A model generated the notes under the pieces. It saw only the letters and a program-made list of their open reading frames with translations, was not told where the DNA came from and did no database searches. From contig NC_086360.1 of assembly GCF_036324505.1 (NCBI RefSeq), positions 11,287,793-11,351,792 on the forward strand: DNA of 64,000 nt. The letters are read 5' to 3'. The first letter of the stretch is position 1. Each line of letters opens with the position of its first letter. Below, in pieces: positions 1-13,050 of the stretch. A program made the position numbers and the translations under genes. The stretch comes from Eleginops maclovinus. Its lineage: Eukaryota > Chordata > Actinopteri > Perciformes > Eleginopidae.

Positions 1-3000
1 ATGATTGTAATGCAATTTATGTATAGGATCAAAGTTATTTCAGAAAACGCTTCAAACAATTAGCCCATAACTGCTGATATTTGTGTAACCATAATATTTA
101 CAAAGACGATTATATAAACCTGATGATTTTGACCCAAGATAGTTTTGTTCAGGAAGCCCTTGATTTAATAAGATTCTCTTGAGATGGTTAATGTGACACA
201 TCAAACTTCAATGGATTAGGTAAAGATATTTAGTTGGGCTGTACAAGTTTCTTTACTAAGTTTTGCAAATCTAGAGTTAGCTTCAAGACATGACCACTCA
301 AAAAATAAGATGTTAATGCTATCTTTTGGCAGCAAGACTCTCAAAGCAAAAACTGGCGGGCGTCCTCTCTTTAATTGCATTCTTAGCGATGACTTCCTGT
401 GGGGACTACACGAGGGATGTTTCGTCTTGACTCTTCAGTTGACCCCAAACCAGAAACCTCAGCGCTCATTCTTCTGGCTCATGAAATGAGTCCTGAACTC
501 AAACCACTCCCCAATGGATCATTAATACAGCACTGTCTCAGAGCATTTGCATTCAACCTTTGTCTCTCTCAGAGAAAACAGGCTGGGGTTAATGGAATAT
601 TATCACAATACAGGAGTATTTTTTAAACTGGCTCTATGCTTAATCAACGTTTTTATAGGTTTGTTTGAATCATCTGATCCGTGCTTTTTCTTTGCATTAT
701 TTTTTTTCAAATTAAAGATGTCTGCCTTGCACAATTCCCTGGTTTCTAGCCCAGATTTTCAGGCTTGCTCAACTTCCTCAAACTCCTATTTAAGTCTTTC
801 ACTAGCTGCAGGAGGACTGACTCCCTGTGCAGTCGATCATCTGAGTACTGATCCCTCCCCTCATTTGGTCAGAGAACACAATGAAGCCCCAAAACTCTTG
901 ATAAATTTTCAGTCAGGTGGTTGTATTTACATTTGAAATTGTTCAGAGTGCAGCTTCTCTCTGACGCAGCCGTGAGTGTACACTGTTTAAACTAGACACA
1001 CCAGATAAATTACAGGCAGTCGGGACAGCCAGGCTGGGCAGTTGTAGCAGGATCAAAATCAAATCTATCAATTGGATAGCTGCTCATGTAAAATGAAAAG
1101 TAGCGTCACTGTTTCAAGATGAAGCGTTTCATTAAACAACACATTTTTACATTTTACAACCGCTTTTTCAGAAATAATGTACTTGTTTTGTCAAAACACT
1201 TTCTACTTAAGGTAACCAGGCACCATCGTCAGCAACATCGAAAAAAGTAATTCCGATTAACTATAACAGGTCTGTCGTCGCAAAGAAATTGAATATTACC
1301 AAAATTAGTAATAGACTGGAGTTGCTACAAGGCAGTGATAACGTGTCAGTGATGGCTTTGCCTAACAGATCAGACCACCCCTTGGTGTTCAGTGTAACCA
1401 GGACCACTAAGAACAACAGAGCTTTATTTAGACTGCTGCAGGTGTATTTGATGATAAGGTTTCTAAATCTAGTGCGTTGTTTGAGTGACTGCAGAGATAA
1501 GATGTCTCCTGTGAATTTGGTGGTCTGTTTCAGGAAATGCTTCAAGGTCCAGTGCCTGTATACTTATCTACAGTATGGCATATTTCACTTATCTGGATAA
1601 AATGTGTATAAGAACTTGCAGTATTTTTACATAGTAACACATAATTATCCTGCTTCCTTTTTTAATCGAAATAAACATTTCCCAGACTTAAAATCACTTT
1701 TCTTTTTTTTTTTTTGCAGTTTTGTGTAAGTAACGTCTTATGACAGGTTTTTTTTTTAATCTAGGTTGAACCAGTCAGAGGACTGTGACTGAATTATACT
1801 TGAAATCCCAAAAACAAAAGTGTTGCTGTTTGAGTTTTTTGATTGAACCTGACATTTTAACCCTTTGCCAATTTTCTGTCCTTGGCTAGAGAAGTCCTCA
1901 CTCACACCTCAATCAGCACTGCCACTAACCCAGACTGCAGAGAGGATAAAATAATGAAATAGCAGGAGAATAATATTTAAAGTTGAGACAGAGGAGCGTC
2001 TTTTAAAATATTCTGCCAGAATACTTTTGACTGATGGGATGGAAAGTGATTTGGTGCAGATTCTTTGATTCTGCAATCTTTGAAAATACAGTAAGAGGTG
2101 TATTTCTCTGTCAAGTTTCTGACAGTACAGAGCGCAGATTAATCATCTGACAGTTGAACAGTTTGTAATGCAGCTTTTACTGCAGTTGAGTAGGCTAGGC
2201 TTGAGTGTATGCAAATGAAAAACCTGTCAACATGTATTTGTGTTAAATATGTCGAAATAATAGATTTCTTGTTGTTGTTTTTGTTGTTGCCGTCTTTAAG
2301 TTTTAAATTAGGTATTATAATATAAAATACAATGCAAATATATTTTTTTATTTTAGCTTTAGGTAATAGTCATTACCCCAACAGAAGTCCAGAGACTTTC
2401 CAAAAAATGTAATTGACCAGAAAATGATGTATAATAATTTTTTCATGAAATTGTCGATACTATTAACATCAGAATTCTTTTAAATTGTTATTATTCTATT
2501 AATTGTTTGATTCATTGTGAAATTCAAGTGAAAAGTGTGAATTAAGTAATTTCCTTCATGTCGAGGGGAAAAAAGAGGGAATAATCAGCAATATGCTTAA
2601 ATACACCGATATCCTAATAGTGATGACTTGATTGCCTGATGTTCAGTCATAAAAAAGCTATTATTTTGTCATATTTTCCATGACTGCAACCCTCATCTCA
2701 GGGGATCATTTAGTTGTATGTGCTCCCACAACCTTCAAGCAGAGGAATCATAATGCATCTTACATTACAATTTTAAAATGGGACCTTTAATTTGTTTCAA
2801 AACATTTCATCATTGCCCTGCGTGTGTGAGGGAAAATGCATTTTGGCTTTTTGAGTTTATTCTCGTGCATGACAAGGTGTTAACATCATCAAACCTTCAG
2901 AAAAGACCTCTTTATTTATCTAACCTCTCTTCCCTGGCCAGTTTTTTTCTCTTTGGCTTAAAGATACAGTTTAACCAAGGACCACCGGAGTCCCAACTCC

Positions 3001-5083
3001 AACTCACAGGTGGGAATCTAGTGTTTCAACTTACAGAGTGATTATTGTGTCTCGGAACAACCCTGTCTACACACTAGCATGTCAAATAAAGCTGCGAAGA
3101 GGGTGAAAATAGCCAGCCATGTAGCATCGGATCCTGAGGCCAAAATCGCCTGGCTGCTTGCCTGCTGCTTGATGTTTTACAAGCCGGTCATTTAAACACC
3201 GCTAATAAAACAGCTCCTGCTGGGGGGATAGGCTCTTCATAAACCCTCACTTCACAATGTCGAGTGTACGTTTCCCTGGGCAGCACTCCTCGCTCTCCTT
3301 CTTTTCACTTGACCAGTGAAAATTCAAGCAAGCAATTATGCAGACGAGGCGTCATGTTTTTAACTATAATTGTAGTGATAAAAGTGAAACAGCCACCACA
3401 TTAGAGCTGCTGTAACTCATGTCCGGACCTAGGTCATATATATAGGAGGATTAACATGCTGCTGTGCAAGAGAGTTATGTTATAGCATGGCAAGGTAAAG
3501 AACTTTTTTTCTATTGAAAAGGGAAATATTTGACAAAAATGTTTGAATTTTACTTTCTAAAACTAGTAAACGCAGCACTATTAAAATTAAACAAATGATG
3601 ACAATGACAAAATGATTAGGAGTAAGGATCTGCAAGGCTGCAGACAATGTGCTGTGTCATTAAACATCACATTGGGTTACACTGCAGTGAGTTATTTAAC
3701 ATTTTTCCCATAGCTGTCACACAAGACAAACATGAGAAAAAGTAACATTAATCAGACAGATTTGGCACAAGACTGATGAAATTCTTGTGAGTTTCTGGGG
3801 TCCCGGCCTCAGGGGGTCGAACTCCTTGAGGGAAGGCAGGTTCTGGTCACATCCAGGGCAGCCAACAAGTTTTCTCCTTTTATCACTTTTAGCCAGGGCT
3901 CTGTATTCGAGCCTTTTGAGCATCCAAAACCTCTGCTATATGTGCTGATTTGATACTTTTATAATGTTGTGTAATTATATAAATGTGTAAGGTTTGAGTG
4001 ATATTGTTTTATGTCTTCATTCAGTTTAAAGACATTAAGTAAGGGACGTTTTGATTTGTGGTGTTAATAAGTAACCCTCACTCTTTAACCTGTATATGAT
4101 CTGGAAAACCAAAAGTTAAAGTTGTTATTATGTTTAAGTAAAAGTATATGAATACAAGTAAAGTAATGATACAAAGCCTCATAAATATTTATTTTTCTGC
4201 AACATTTTGCATTATTTTGTCCACCCTGGATATGTACTTTCATATAATTCACCAAATACATGAACATTTTACTTGAAATGATCTGTGTTTTGAAATGTCC
4301 TTGACATTAATCTAATGTGTACATTTTTAAGAAGATTCAGCATTATCCAGTCCATAGCAAAGAATTTGATTTCAAATCAAGATATCTTTTTCCAAAAAGA
4401 GTATCTACTCCGGTCCTACTCGATGGATACAAGTTAAAAGGTCAAAACCTCCGACCAATTTCAGTTATCAAAAACCTTGTTGGACAGGAGTATGTAAGTT
4501 TCCAACTCAACCAAGTTGCTGATATCATTAGAACAAGGCCTCCTGAGGCTTTAGGCTAAAAGCCCTCAGGGCAAAAAGAGAGGGGGGCGATATGCTTTAT
4601 GGGGGGGCATTCCTAATATTAGGTTTCCTTTAGTTCAGTCGCCAAAGTTCTTCAGTCATCTTAAACTTAGTCTTTGGGGCAAAAGCTGGATTGCAGTCCT
4701 GAACTACATGACTCAATAATCAGCTGAAGGCTAAAGTCATGGGAAGCTTTACAGAAGACAGAAACAGAAATAATTACGCAACGTTTCATTTCAACGGCTA
4801 AACTTAATTAGGTCCTACAGTGAGAAGTTACTCAGTGAGCAGGAAGCATTTTTTAAAGATTGTTATCCGGTGTATGAGCCTAAAAATATCAGATATTAAT
4901 GTATAAATATGGGTTTGGGAAATGTTGCTTTGTTCTTAGTTGTTATATCCAAGAACCTGGATACACATATTTTGTTAAATATGTGGGTATTTCAAACTGA
5001 CTATCTTGTTGCAGTGCAGTCTGAAGCCCCCATCTGTTGCTGGACCCCTACCATCATGTAGCCAGGCTGCAGCTGCATCCTAT
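1..5083. other. gene-free upstream intergenic DNA
   Basis: No convincing gene is visible. The open frames here are at most about 130 codons, have no recognisable domain and look like chance frames in AT-rich DNA. Visible structure is limited to homopolymer T/A tracts, a small hairpin at 4542-4570 and a 12-bp palindrome at 4612-4623. The stretch at 2640-2695 ends in a phrase resembling the 3' end of the dispersed repeat annotated at 53416-53667, but it is too diverged to call. Confidence 0.6.
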
Positions 5084-6684
<1,601 letters not shown>

Positions 6685-6855
6685 AAAGGCAAGTTTATTT
6701 ATATATTAAATGCATTTAGAAATAGTGCAACAGAAACACATTATAAAAGAGCATTTAAAAACAGTAATTTAAGAGCAAAGATAATAAAATAAACACAACA
6801 GGTATAAAATACATGAATAAAAGTTATGATGCAGAATAAAAATCAAAGTGCAATG

Positions 6856-7670
6856 TTAGATAAGAACAGTTAGATTAAAAGCAGCGGCAAAAACAAATGT
6901 TTTTAGCCTGGATTCAAAAGTAGTAAGAGTTGCAGCGGACCTGCAGGGTTCCAGATATTTGGGGCATAATAACTGAACGCTGCTTCTCCTTGTTTAGTTC
7001 TGACTTTGGGGACAGAAAGCTGACCCGTCCCAGAACACCTGAGAGTTCTGGATGGTTCATAATGTAGCAGGAGATCACAAATGTATTTTGGGCCTAAACC
7101 ATTCAATGCTTTATAAACCAGCAGCAGAACTTTGAAATCAATTCTTTGACAGACAGGAAGCCAGTGTAAAGACTTCAGAACTGGAGTGATGTGATCCACT
7201 CTCTTAGTGTTAGTGAGGACTTGAGCCGCAGCGTTCTGAATCAGCTGCAGCTTTCTAATGGATTTGTTAGTGAGACCTGTGAAGACACCGTTACAGTAGT
7301 CCAATCTTCTGAAGATAAAAGCAGGGACAAGTTTTTCTAGATCCTGCTGTGACATTAGTCCTTTAATCCTAGATATGTTCTTCAGGTGATAGTAGGCGGA
7401 CTTAGTAACTGTTTTAATGGAACTGTTGAAATTCAGGTCAGAGTCCATGACTACACCTAGGTTTCTGGTGTTAGCTGCTGTTTTGAACATTGCCGACTGA
7501 AGCTCAGTGCTGACCTTTTGTCGCTCCTCCTGTTTGTCTTTCTTCCTTTTTGTTGTTCCTCCTTTTTGTCGTTCCTCCTTTTTTCCAAAAACAATTACCT
7601 CAGTTTTGTCTTTGTCTGATTGGAGAAAGTTCTGACTCATCCAGTCAGTCAAAGCAAAAACACTGCTGCA
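6856..7670 (-). pseudogene. LINE reverse transcriptase C-terminal fragment
   Basis: A minus-strand frame stays open from 7703 down to a stop at 6903. It shows hallmark phrases of the L2-type reverse-transcriptase C-terminus: WMSQNFLQ and DKTEVIVFG near the start, RLDYCNGVFTGL, LQLIQNAAAQVLT, HITPVLKSLHWLPV, LVYKALNGLGPKYI, and GEAAFSYYAPNIWN near the end. After NIWN the frame shifts: the expected tail (ESRLKTF and following residues) is present in another minus-strand frame and runs to a stop near 6856. So a small indel at about 6945-6965 has replaced the normal C-terminus. The N-terminal endonuclease and catalytic reverse-transcriptase motifs are missing. A Lys/Glu-rich insertion (EERQK repeated) comes from a local 16-bp duplication at 7516-7578. 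This is a dead fragment, not a host gene. Confidence 0.85.
7516..7578. repeat. 16-bp-period tandem duplication inside the LINE fragment
   Basis: Units of the form TTTTGTCGYTCCTCC recur at 7516, 7548 and 7564, with a degenerate unit between the first two. The period is about 16 bp and the net gain about 48 bp, so the reverse-transcriptase frame is preserved. It translates into the repeated Glu-Glu-Arg-Gln-Lys segment and is absent from the usual L2 protein. Confidence 0.75.
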
Positions 7671-7700
7671 ACAAATTATACTTTGAAAACTGCAGGTTGA

Positions 7701-7765
7701 CATTTAATGTCTTATTTTGTTCAGCCAACAGTCCAAAACCCAGAGATATATACAGTCAATTTATC
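7701..7765 (-). repeat. fragment of dispersed fish repeat (family A)
   Basis: The segment contains the phrase CCAACAGTCCAAAACCCA followed by GAGATATA, matching the central part of an abundant degenerate repeat that I recognise from percomorph introns and intergenic DNA. The same phrase occurs at about 41614. Orientation is given relative to the fuller copy at 53416-53667. I cannot give its library name with certainty. Confidence 0.6.
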
Positions 7766-10700
7766 AGGTTTCATGCATTTTTTTCTACATGCCTTCTAAA
7801 AGGGGGAACTTTCCCTTTGTGTGCCAAGAAACTACTTACTGGAGATTAAAGGTGGTTGTGGCATGATGAGAATCCTGGACTGGTTTGAGGCTCTGCCCTG
7901 CTCAGATATTCATTTGGCTTTCGAGGAGCAAGAGAAATTTGAGAATGTTACACAACGTAATCTAGTTTCCCTCTCCAGTAAGCATACACCAGCACAGTAA
8001 AGGTAGTGTCAGAAATGCTGGAGGTGTTCTAATGTCAAAGTGTGAGCTACATAAAACTTCAACATTTGCTATTCTGGTGCCACAGGGTCTGCATGTTGCT
8101 TTATGTGTGTGTGGGCTTTGTTTTCCTTGTAATTTACTACACATTTAAAGCAAATGGCAGTCTCCTAGCTGCTCAGATTGTAATCTCAGTTTGGTAGAAC
8201 ATTACTGTGAAACACTCGAGCCCAACCCCAGATTACAAGAACGCAAATGTTGTGCGGTTGTCAAAGAGCAGTATTATATGAATGATTACCCACACCCACA
8301 ATTAGCAGCAATTTCACATAATTTAGGTAGTGCATTTTTATCTATGGGAGTTTGAATGAGCAATCACTATTTGGCTACTCTAGGGACCCAAACCTGACAC
8401 TGGACTTTTGTTTCATAGTGAGAACATTGGCCATAATAAGTTAATCAAGTATTAAGAACTGGGGGGAAAAAAAGCTTCAATCTTGCCAAATGTGGCTGAT
8501 CTTTGAAGTTAGTATGAAACTTTGTGAAGATGCTCTTTCTGTTCTTGTCAAATGGTAAAACTGTAACCTCTGGGTAAATACTATACTCACTAGCTCTCAC
8601 AGATGTTCCTTTGGCTCCCTGTGTAAGAGGTCACACGTTAGGTCAGATGAGGAACTCATTCTGTGAAGCTTCTCACACTCTTTGTGCCTTTTTCCTCCAA
8701 AGATTTGATGTAACTGTATGAGAAGCTGATGCAACTGAAGAGTTTTGCAGTTGAACCTTGTGTTGGTCCCTGCTGTAGCCCAAGTTCTCCCTAAACAGGC
8801 CCCTCTATTAATTTGATCCAAGCAGGAGAGAAAAGCAGACAGAAATATGCCTGTTAAAGTTGAACGGAGAAACATTTACTGTAACTTTATAGACACATTG
8901 TTTTTACACTTATTCATATGGAAACTAATTACTGGAATATCTTGCAATAAAAGCTGTACTTGGCTTTCTAGAAAAGGAATATTAAAGCTCACATTTGTTT
9001 TTTTATGGTCGACCATGGAAATTTTAGAAGATATAGTACAAGCTCACTGTTGACTTCAGGAAAAATAAGTAAAAATAATTTAAATATGTGCATGGTTTAG
9101 GTTTTTCTTTACTATTAGAGTGACACATTTATCTTGGAATAGTTTCATGTTGACCGAAATGTGTACCGATCCTATCCGAACATCAAAACCAGGCCCCTGA
9201 ATCGATGCCAGAAGTTCGCTCTCAAATGAGTCCCATATGGTTTCAACCAAAACAACTGCTGGGCCTTGTCTGGATTTAAACAAAACTGCTGTATCTTTGT
9301 GGACTACACAGTAGTTTGACTACATGCATGTTTAAATGTGTTTGTCTTAGAGTTAACACTCCTTAGCAAAGTAATTTTTCACAAAATATCGTAATATTTA
9401 GAACTTTAACCGCAGTGATTCTTTACGTCATATTCTCTATGGAGTCAGCCTCTGTACTGTTTGCCTTTTGACGGATCAGGGAAAAGAGAGGTACCGATGT
9501 TCATTCTAACACTGCTTAAATAGAGGCAATATTCTTTGGTATATGGAGTTTTTATAGTTAACCAACAATAAGTTAGACCTTCTGTTGCAGCAATGTATCC
9601 CATGTTCCTCAAGAAAATGATAATTGACTCAGTTGAGCGAAAGTTCTCAGGCTCATGTTTTAGGCATCAGGGCTGTCTGTCTGCTTTTGTCATTGATATG
9701 GAGTATGGCCTGCTTTGCTCTTCCTGGAATGGCAAGAGGGCTTGAGTGTTCTTCCAGCATATCCCCAGTCTATTACCCAGAGGGCTGTGCAGCTCATTCC
9801 TTGGCTTTAACAAGACCTTGAAGTGTCTGCACTGGATTGTGTGGATGTGCATTTGATGTTGTGTATGATTAACTCTAACTTAAAGCTTTTTAAGAACTAT
9901 CTTTCCCTCTAAAATATATGTTTTTGTCAGCGTGCTCCACAAATCCAGAGACACCATTAAGTCATTGTTTCTTTGTATTGGTTTGCATGTGTGTGTGGCG
10001 TGGGGATAAAAAGTACAAAAATACCCAAAACTTTGTTTGTACAATTCTATATTATTGAGATAATGAACACATCTCTCTTTCCGTCCCATTGACCTCATCA
10101 GAAAAACGCTCAGCACCAGGTGACTGTAAAATGAGTGGTTGCGTCCGTGTTTTAATACAGTATAGCAACAGATACAATGCTGTGTTGATTTTGAATAATA
10201 ACTAGTGAAAGTGGATTCCAAATAAGTGTAGTAGGAAGTAAAGTATTTTCCTTTTGAAATGAAGTGAAGTGTAAAATAAACATAAATACGTATGCAGGAC
10301 AGGTACTGATCAATCTATTTAGTTTGTTCCAACACTGATACATGTTGCCCAAGGTTGCATCTGTACAACTGAGTACTTACACACTCAGGGTGCAAAGGCG
10401 TGCCTGCTTTGGTAAAATTAGAACGTCATATTGGGTGCTGACAGAAATGCTGAGAGTAGGGCAGCCCTGCAGTCATTTTGGAGATGACATGGCCTATCTG
10501 TCATGAGATGCAGCTGCTCCTGTCAGGTAGGGGAGCAGTAGGGCGGGGGGTTGTATAAATCAGGTCCTGCTTGTCCCCAAACTCCCACCACAGACTTCAG
10601 TGAATCCTGATGGAAAAATCAGGCCACTTAGAAGAAAACATTTGGACTCTCAAGGCCTAACTCAGGAGGGTTTGTCCTCTTCCCTCAATGTGTACGACTG

Positions 10701-12170
10701 CTAGAAATAAAAGTAGAATAAGCATTACAGTCAAGTAAAAATGGCATTGCAATGTGGTAAATGTTTTAGAGATTGTTATTTATGTGTGTGCTGATGTTTA
10801 ACTTCCGAAGTTGTACCATTTGTAAATACTACTTTTCCTTTCTTTTCCTACGGGCTTGCATGAGAAACACATTAAGTTAAGTGTAGTTGGCAGATTCTAC
10901 CTGCCAAAAGTTCCTTACGCCTTATTGTACTTTGACTTGAAATGCAAATGCATGCACACACAAAGCACTTCCTTAACACACACCATGTGCAGACCATGTT
11001 ATCTCAAGTTCAAAGCATTGCCCGGGTGTCTTTCTTCTTCTGTGGAGAGGATTACTCAAGCTTAGAAAATGCTTTAATGATAAGACGGGAGAGTGCTGGA
11101 TTGTTTGATATCAAAGATCCCAAGACCAGACGAGCTGACCTCTTTTTTTCTGAGAGGGGAACAACTGTACTGTTAGGCCAAAGTGAAGCAACAGCTGTTT
11201 AAACCTAATCATTTTCCCTAGCAAGGTTTTTAGTCAGTGAAATATTTGATATGGATCAATATACCAAACTAAATTTACTAGATTAATGTTTATGAATGCT
11301 GAAAATGCATTTTGAGTTAGTGTCGTACCCTGGAAGCAGGCATTTAACAAATCAAAGCCAAACACCATGACCTCTACCTAAATACGGCTCTATTTCTGCT
11401 GTCCATGGTAAGAGAAATTTCACCACTAAAGCAGGTGAGGAAGACACCACAAGAATAGCAATATTTTACGCACGATTCTAAGTTTAGAGCTTAATCCATC
11501 AAGATATCACTGATTAGAGTTTGACGGTTAACAGAGTTTGCATACTTTAAACAAAGAATGAATAAAAACAAACAGTTTCAGCATGCCAGATTTGTCAAAA
11601 CACGTTTGTGGTTTGAGGTTGATGGGATTTCAGATGTGACATTACATTACAACACCACCAGAAAGAACATTTGATGCCAGTTAAAGATAATACCACATTA
11701 GCTTTTTTATCGTGTGTTTGTGGGTTGAAGTGCGCTGACAGACATGAAAAGCATTTATGCTTCATGTGATCAGCAGAGCATTTAACTTGACAGGAGAGTA
11801 GTGGAGATTGAAAGAAAACTAGAACTACCACTGACAGATATATGTTGTGTCTTGTGATGTACATTGTCAAGTGTGTTGCTGCATAGATTTTACACAGATG
11901 CATTTTTCTAGGCCTGTATTTGTTGTACTTGATGGATACATATGACTGGAAGACATCACCTTAGGTTTACATTTTGGAACACTCTCATTACTTTAATCAA
12001 AGCTTATTTCAGCAAGAGCTGGCAACTGTTTTCAGTGAAAAAGCTCTGACACTGTACATTACTTGCGCAGCCCCAATTACTAGCTGTTGAATATAGTAGA
12101 GCATTTAGCAGCTAAGGAACCAGAAATCTCCCTTCGGAGTTAGTGAAGACTAAAATAGAACCAAAGCGTA
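7766..12170. other. gene-free intergenic DNA
   Basis: No open frame here exceeds about 115 codons and none has recognisable content. No tRNA or rRNA is seen. The only notable local structure is a GC-box plus TATA arrangement at 10541-10560, annotated separately. The rest is ordinary AT-rich non-coding DNA. Confidence 0.55.
10541..10560 (+). promoter_or_regulatory. GC box next to a TATA box (core-promoter-like)
   Basis: GGGCGGGG at 10541-10548 sits a few bases upstream of TATAAAT at 10554-10560, within a relatively GC-rich patch that also has a CAGCTG E-box near 10510. The geometry suits a RNA polymerase II core promoter starting near 10585, but no coding frame follows. If real it would drive a non-coding transcript. 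Chance occurrence is quite possible. Confidence 0.25.
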
Positions 12171-12179
12171 TGTAGCTGG

Positions 12180-13050
12180 GTGCTGGGAAAAGCAGCTCAG
12201 GGCCTGACTCCTCCCCGAACCACTCCCCCTAATTAGAGAGAGTATAAATGGCACCTGCTGCAATCATCCTTCCCCATGGCCCTGTCCTCATGGTCGGTGG
12301 TGCAGTTGTCTGCTGACTTCCTATGGTGGTTTACCTGGTGCTGTTTTGTTTATTGCTGTTTTGTTCATTGCTGTTTTGTTCACTGCTTTTTTGTTCATTG
12401 CTGTTTAGTTTAGTTTTGTATAGTTACTTTGGTTTTGTTTAGTTTAGTTCCTTTTGCCAGCTGGGATTTTCTTGTTTGTTTAGGTTTGGTTTTTAGTCTT
12501 CGTTTGCTATTCAAGCTGAGTGCCAGTATATGGGGAGGGCTAGTCCGTATCACTGTTTGCTGTGGTGGAGATCACCGGGGAGCACGAATGAGTGACCTAC
12601 TTGCTGTGACTGGTTTGCTGTGACTGCACCTGTGAGTATTTGGTTGCACCCGAGTGTCACAAAGTAGTATGCGACCCCATTAACTTGCCTCATCTCACCG
12701 AGGCTTAGTTTATTTTTCTGTTTTGATTTAAATGTCAGCTTTTACATAAAGATTTTAAAACCTTTTGTTAGTAATAAAGATATTAAACTGTACTATTGTT
12801 TACAACGTGATTACTTTGTATTTTCTCTTTTTAGCATCCTCTTCTTTAGCTTCTTTTGTTGTTTTATTCATAATTAATAAAAGTTTATTTTCTGTACAAA
12901 ACACGTCTCTGCCCCTCAGTACGAACTTGTGCCCAAATCTTTGAAGGTTTATATCTTGGGGTGCAAGTCCCCAGGTGGCGTTGTCGGTCCCCCTTTTATT
13001 AAACTTTAATACTCTAGATTTTCACCTCACCACCCTAGCACACGTAACAG
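12180..13050 (+). mobile_element. possible LTR-like or other repeat remnant
   Basis: The block contains TATAAAT at 12243, a T-rich section with 15-bp tandem units (12340-12414) and GTTTAGTTTAGTTC-type phrases, AATAAA-type signals near 12772 and 12882, then a GC-richer tail near 12900-13050. This order of TATA, T-rich R/U5-like part, AATAAA and short tail resembles fish LTRs or a non-autonomous element. I found no second LTR, no gag/pol and no certain end points in the window. Evidence is compositional only. Confidence 0.3.
12340..12414. repeat. 15-bp tandem repeat, about five units
   Basis: Units of the form GCTGTTTTGTTCATT begin at 12340, 12355, 12370, 12385 and 12400 with one to a few substitutions each. 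It is a minisatellite-like local expansion inside the candidate element. Confidence 0.85.

Larger units (their letters stand above)
6685..7670 (-). mobile_element. 5'-truncated L2-type non-LTR retrotransposon (LINE)
   Basis: Read on the minus strand, this is the 3' end of a fish L2/CR1-group LINE: the C-terminal part of the reverse transcriptase, then a short 3' untranslated region ending in an AATAAACTTGCC-type tail near 6685-6695, which is typical of teleost L2 tails. Truncation at the 5' end is the usual outcome of target-primed reverse transcription, so the copy cannot move by itself. Its 5' edge (about 7670-7700) abuts a fragment of another dispersed repeat at 7701-7765. Assignment to L2 rests on recognising the protein phrases. 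Exact boundaries and subfamily need a repeat-library search. Confidence 0.85.

Noticed and set aside
1373..1381. GACCACCCC, and TGGGTGGTA at 47651-47659, as GLI sites (attractive because gas1 is a Hedgehog component)
   Set aside because: Both are one-mismatch matches to the 9-mer GACCACCCA. About 14 such matches are expected by chance on both strands of 64 kb, so no inference is justified.
4118..4240. AAGTAAAAGTATATGAATACAA-like phrase suggesting a hAT-derived fish repeat
   Set aside because: Only about 40 bases resemble the family and the rest does not follow it; too weak to annotate.
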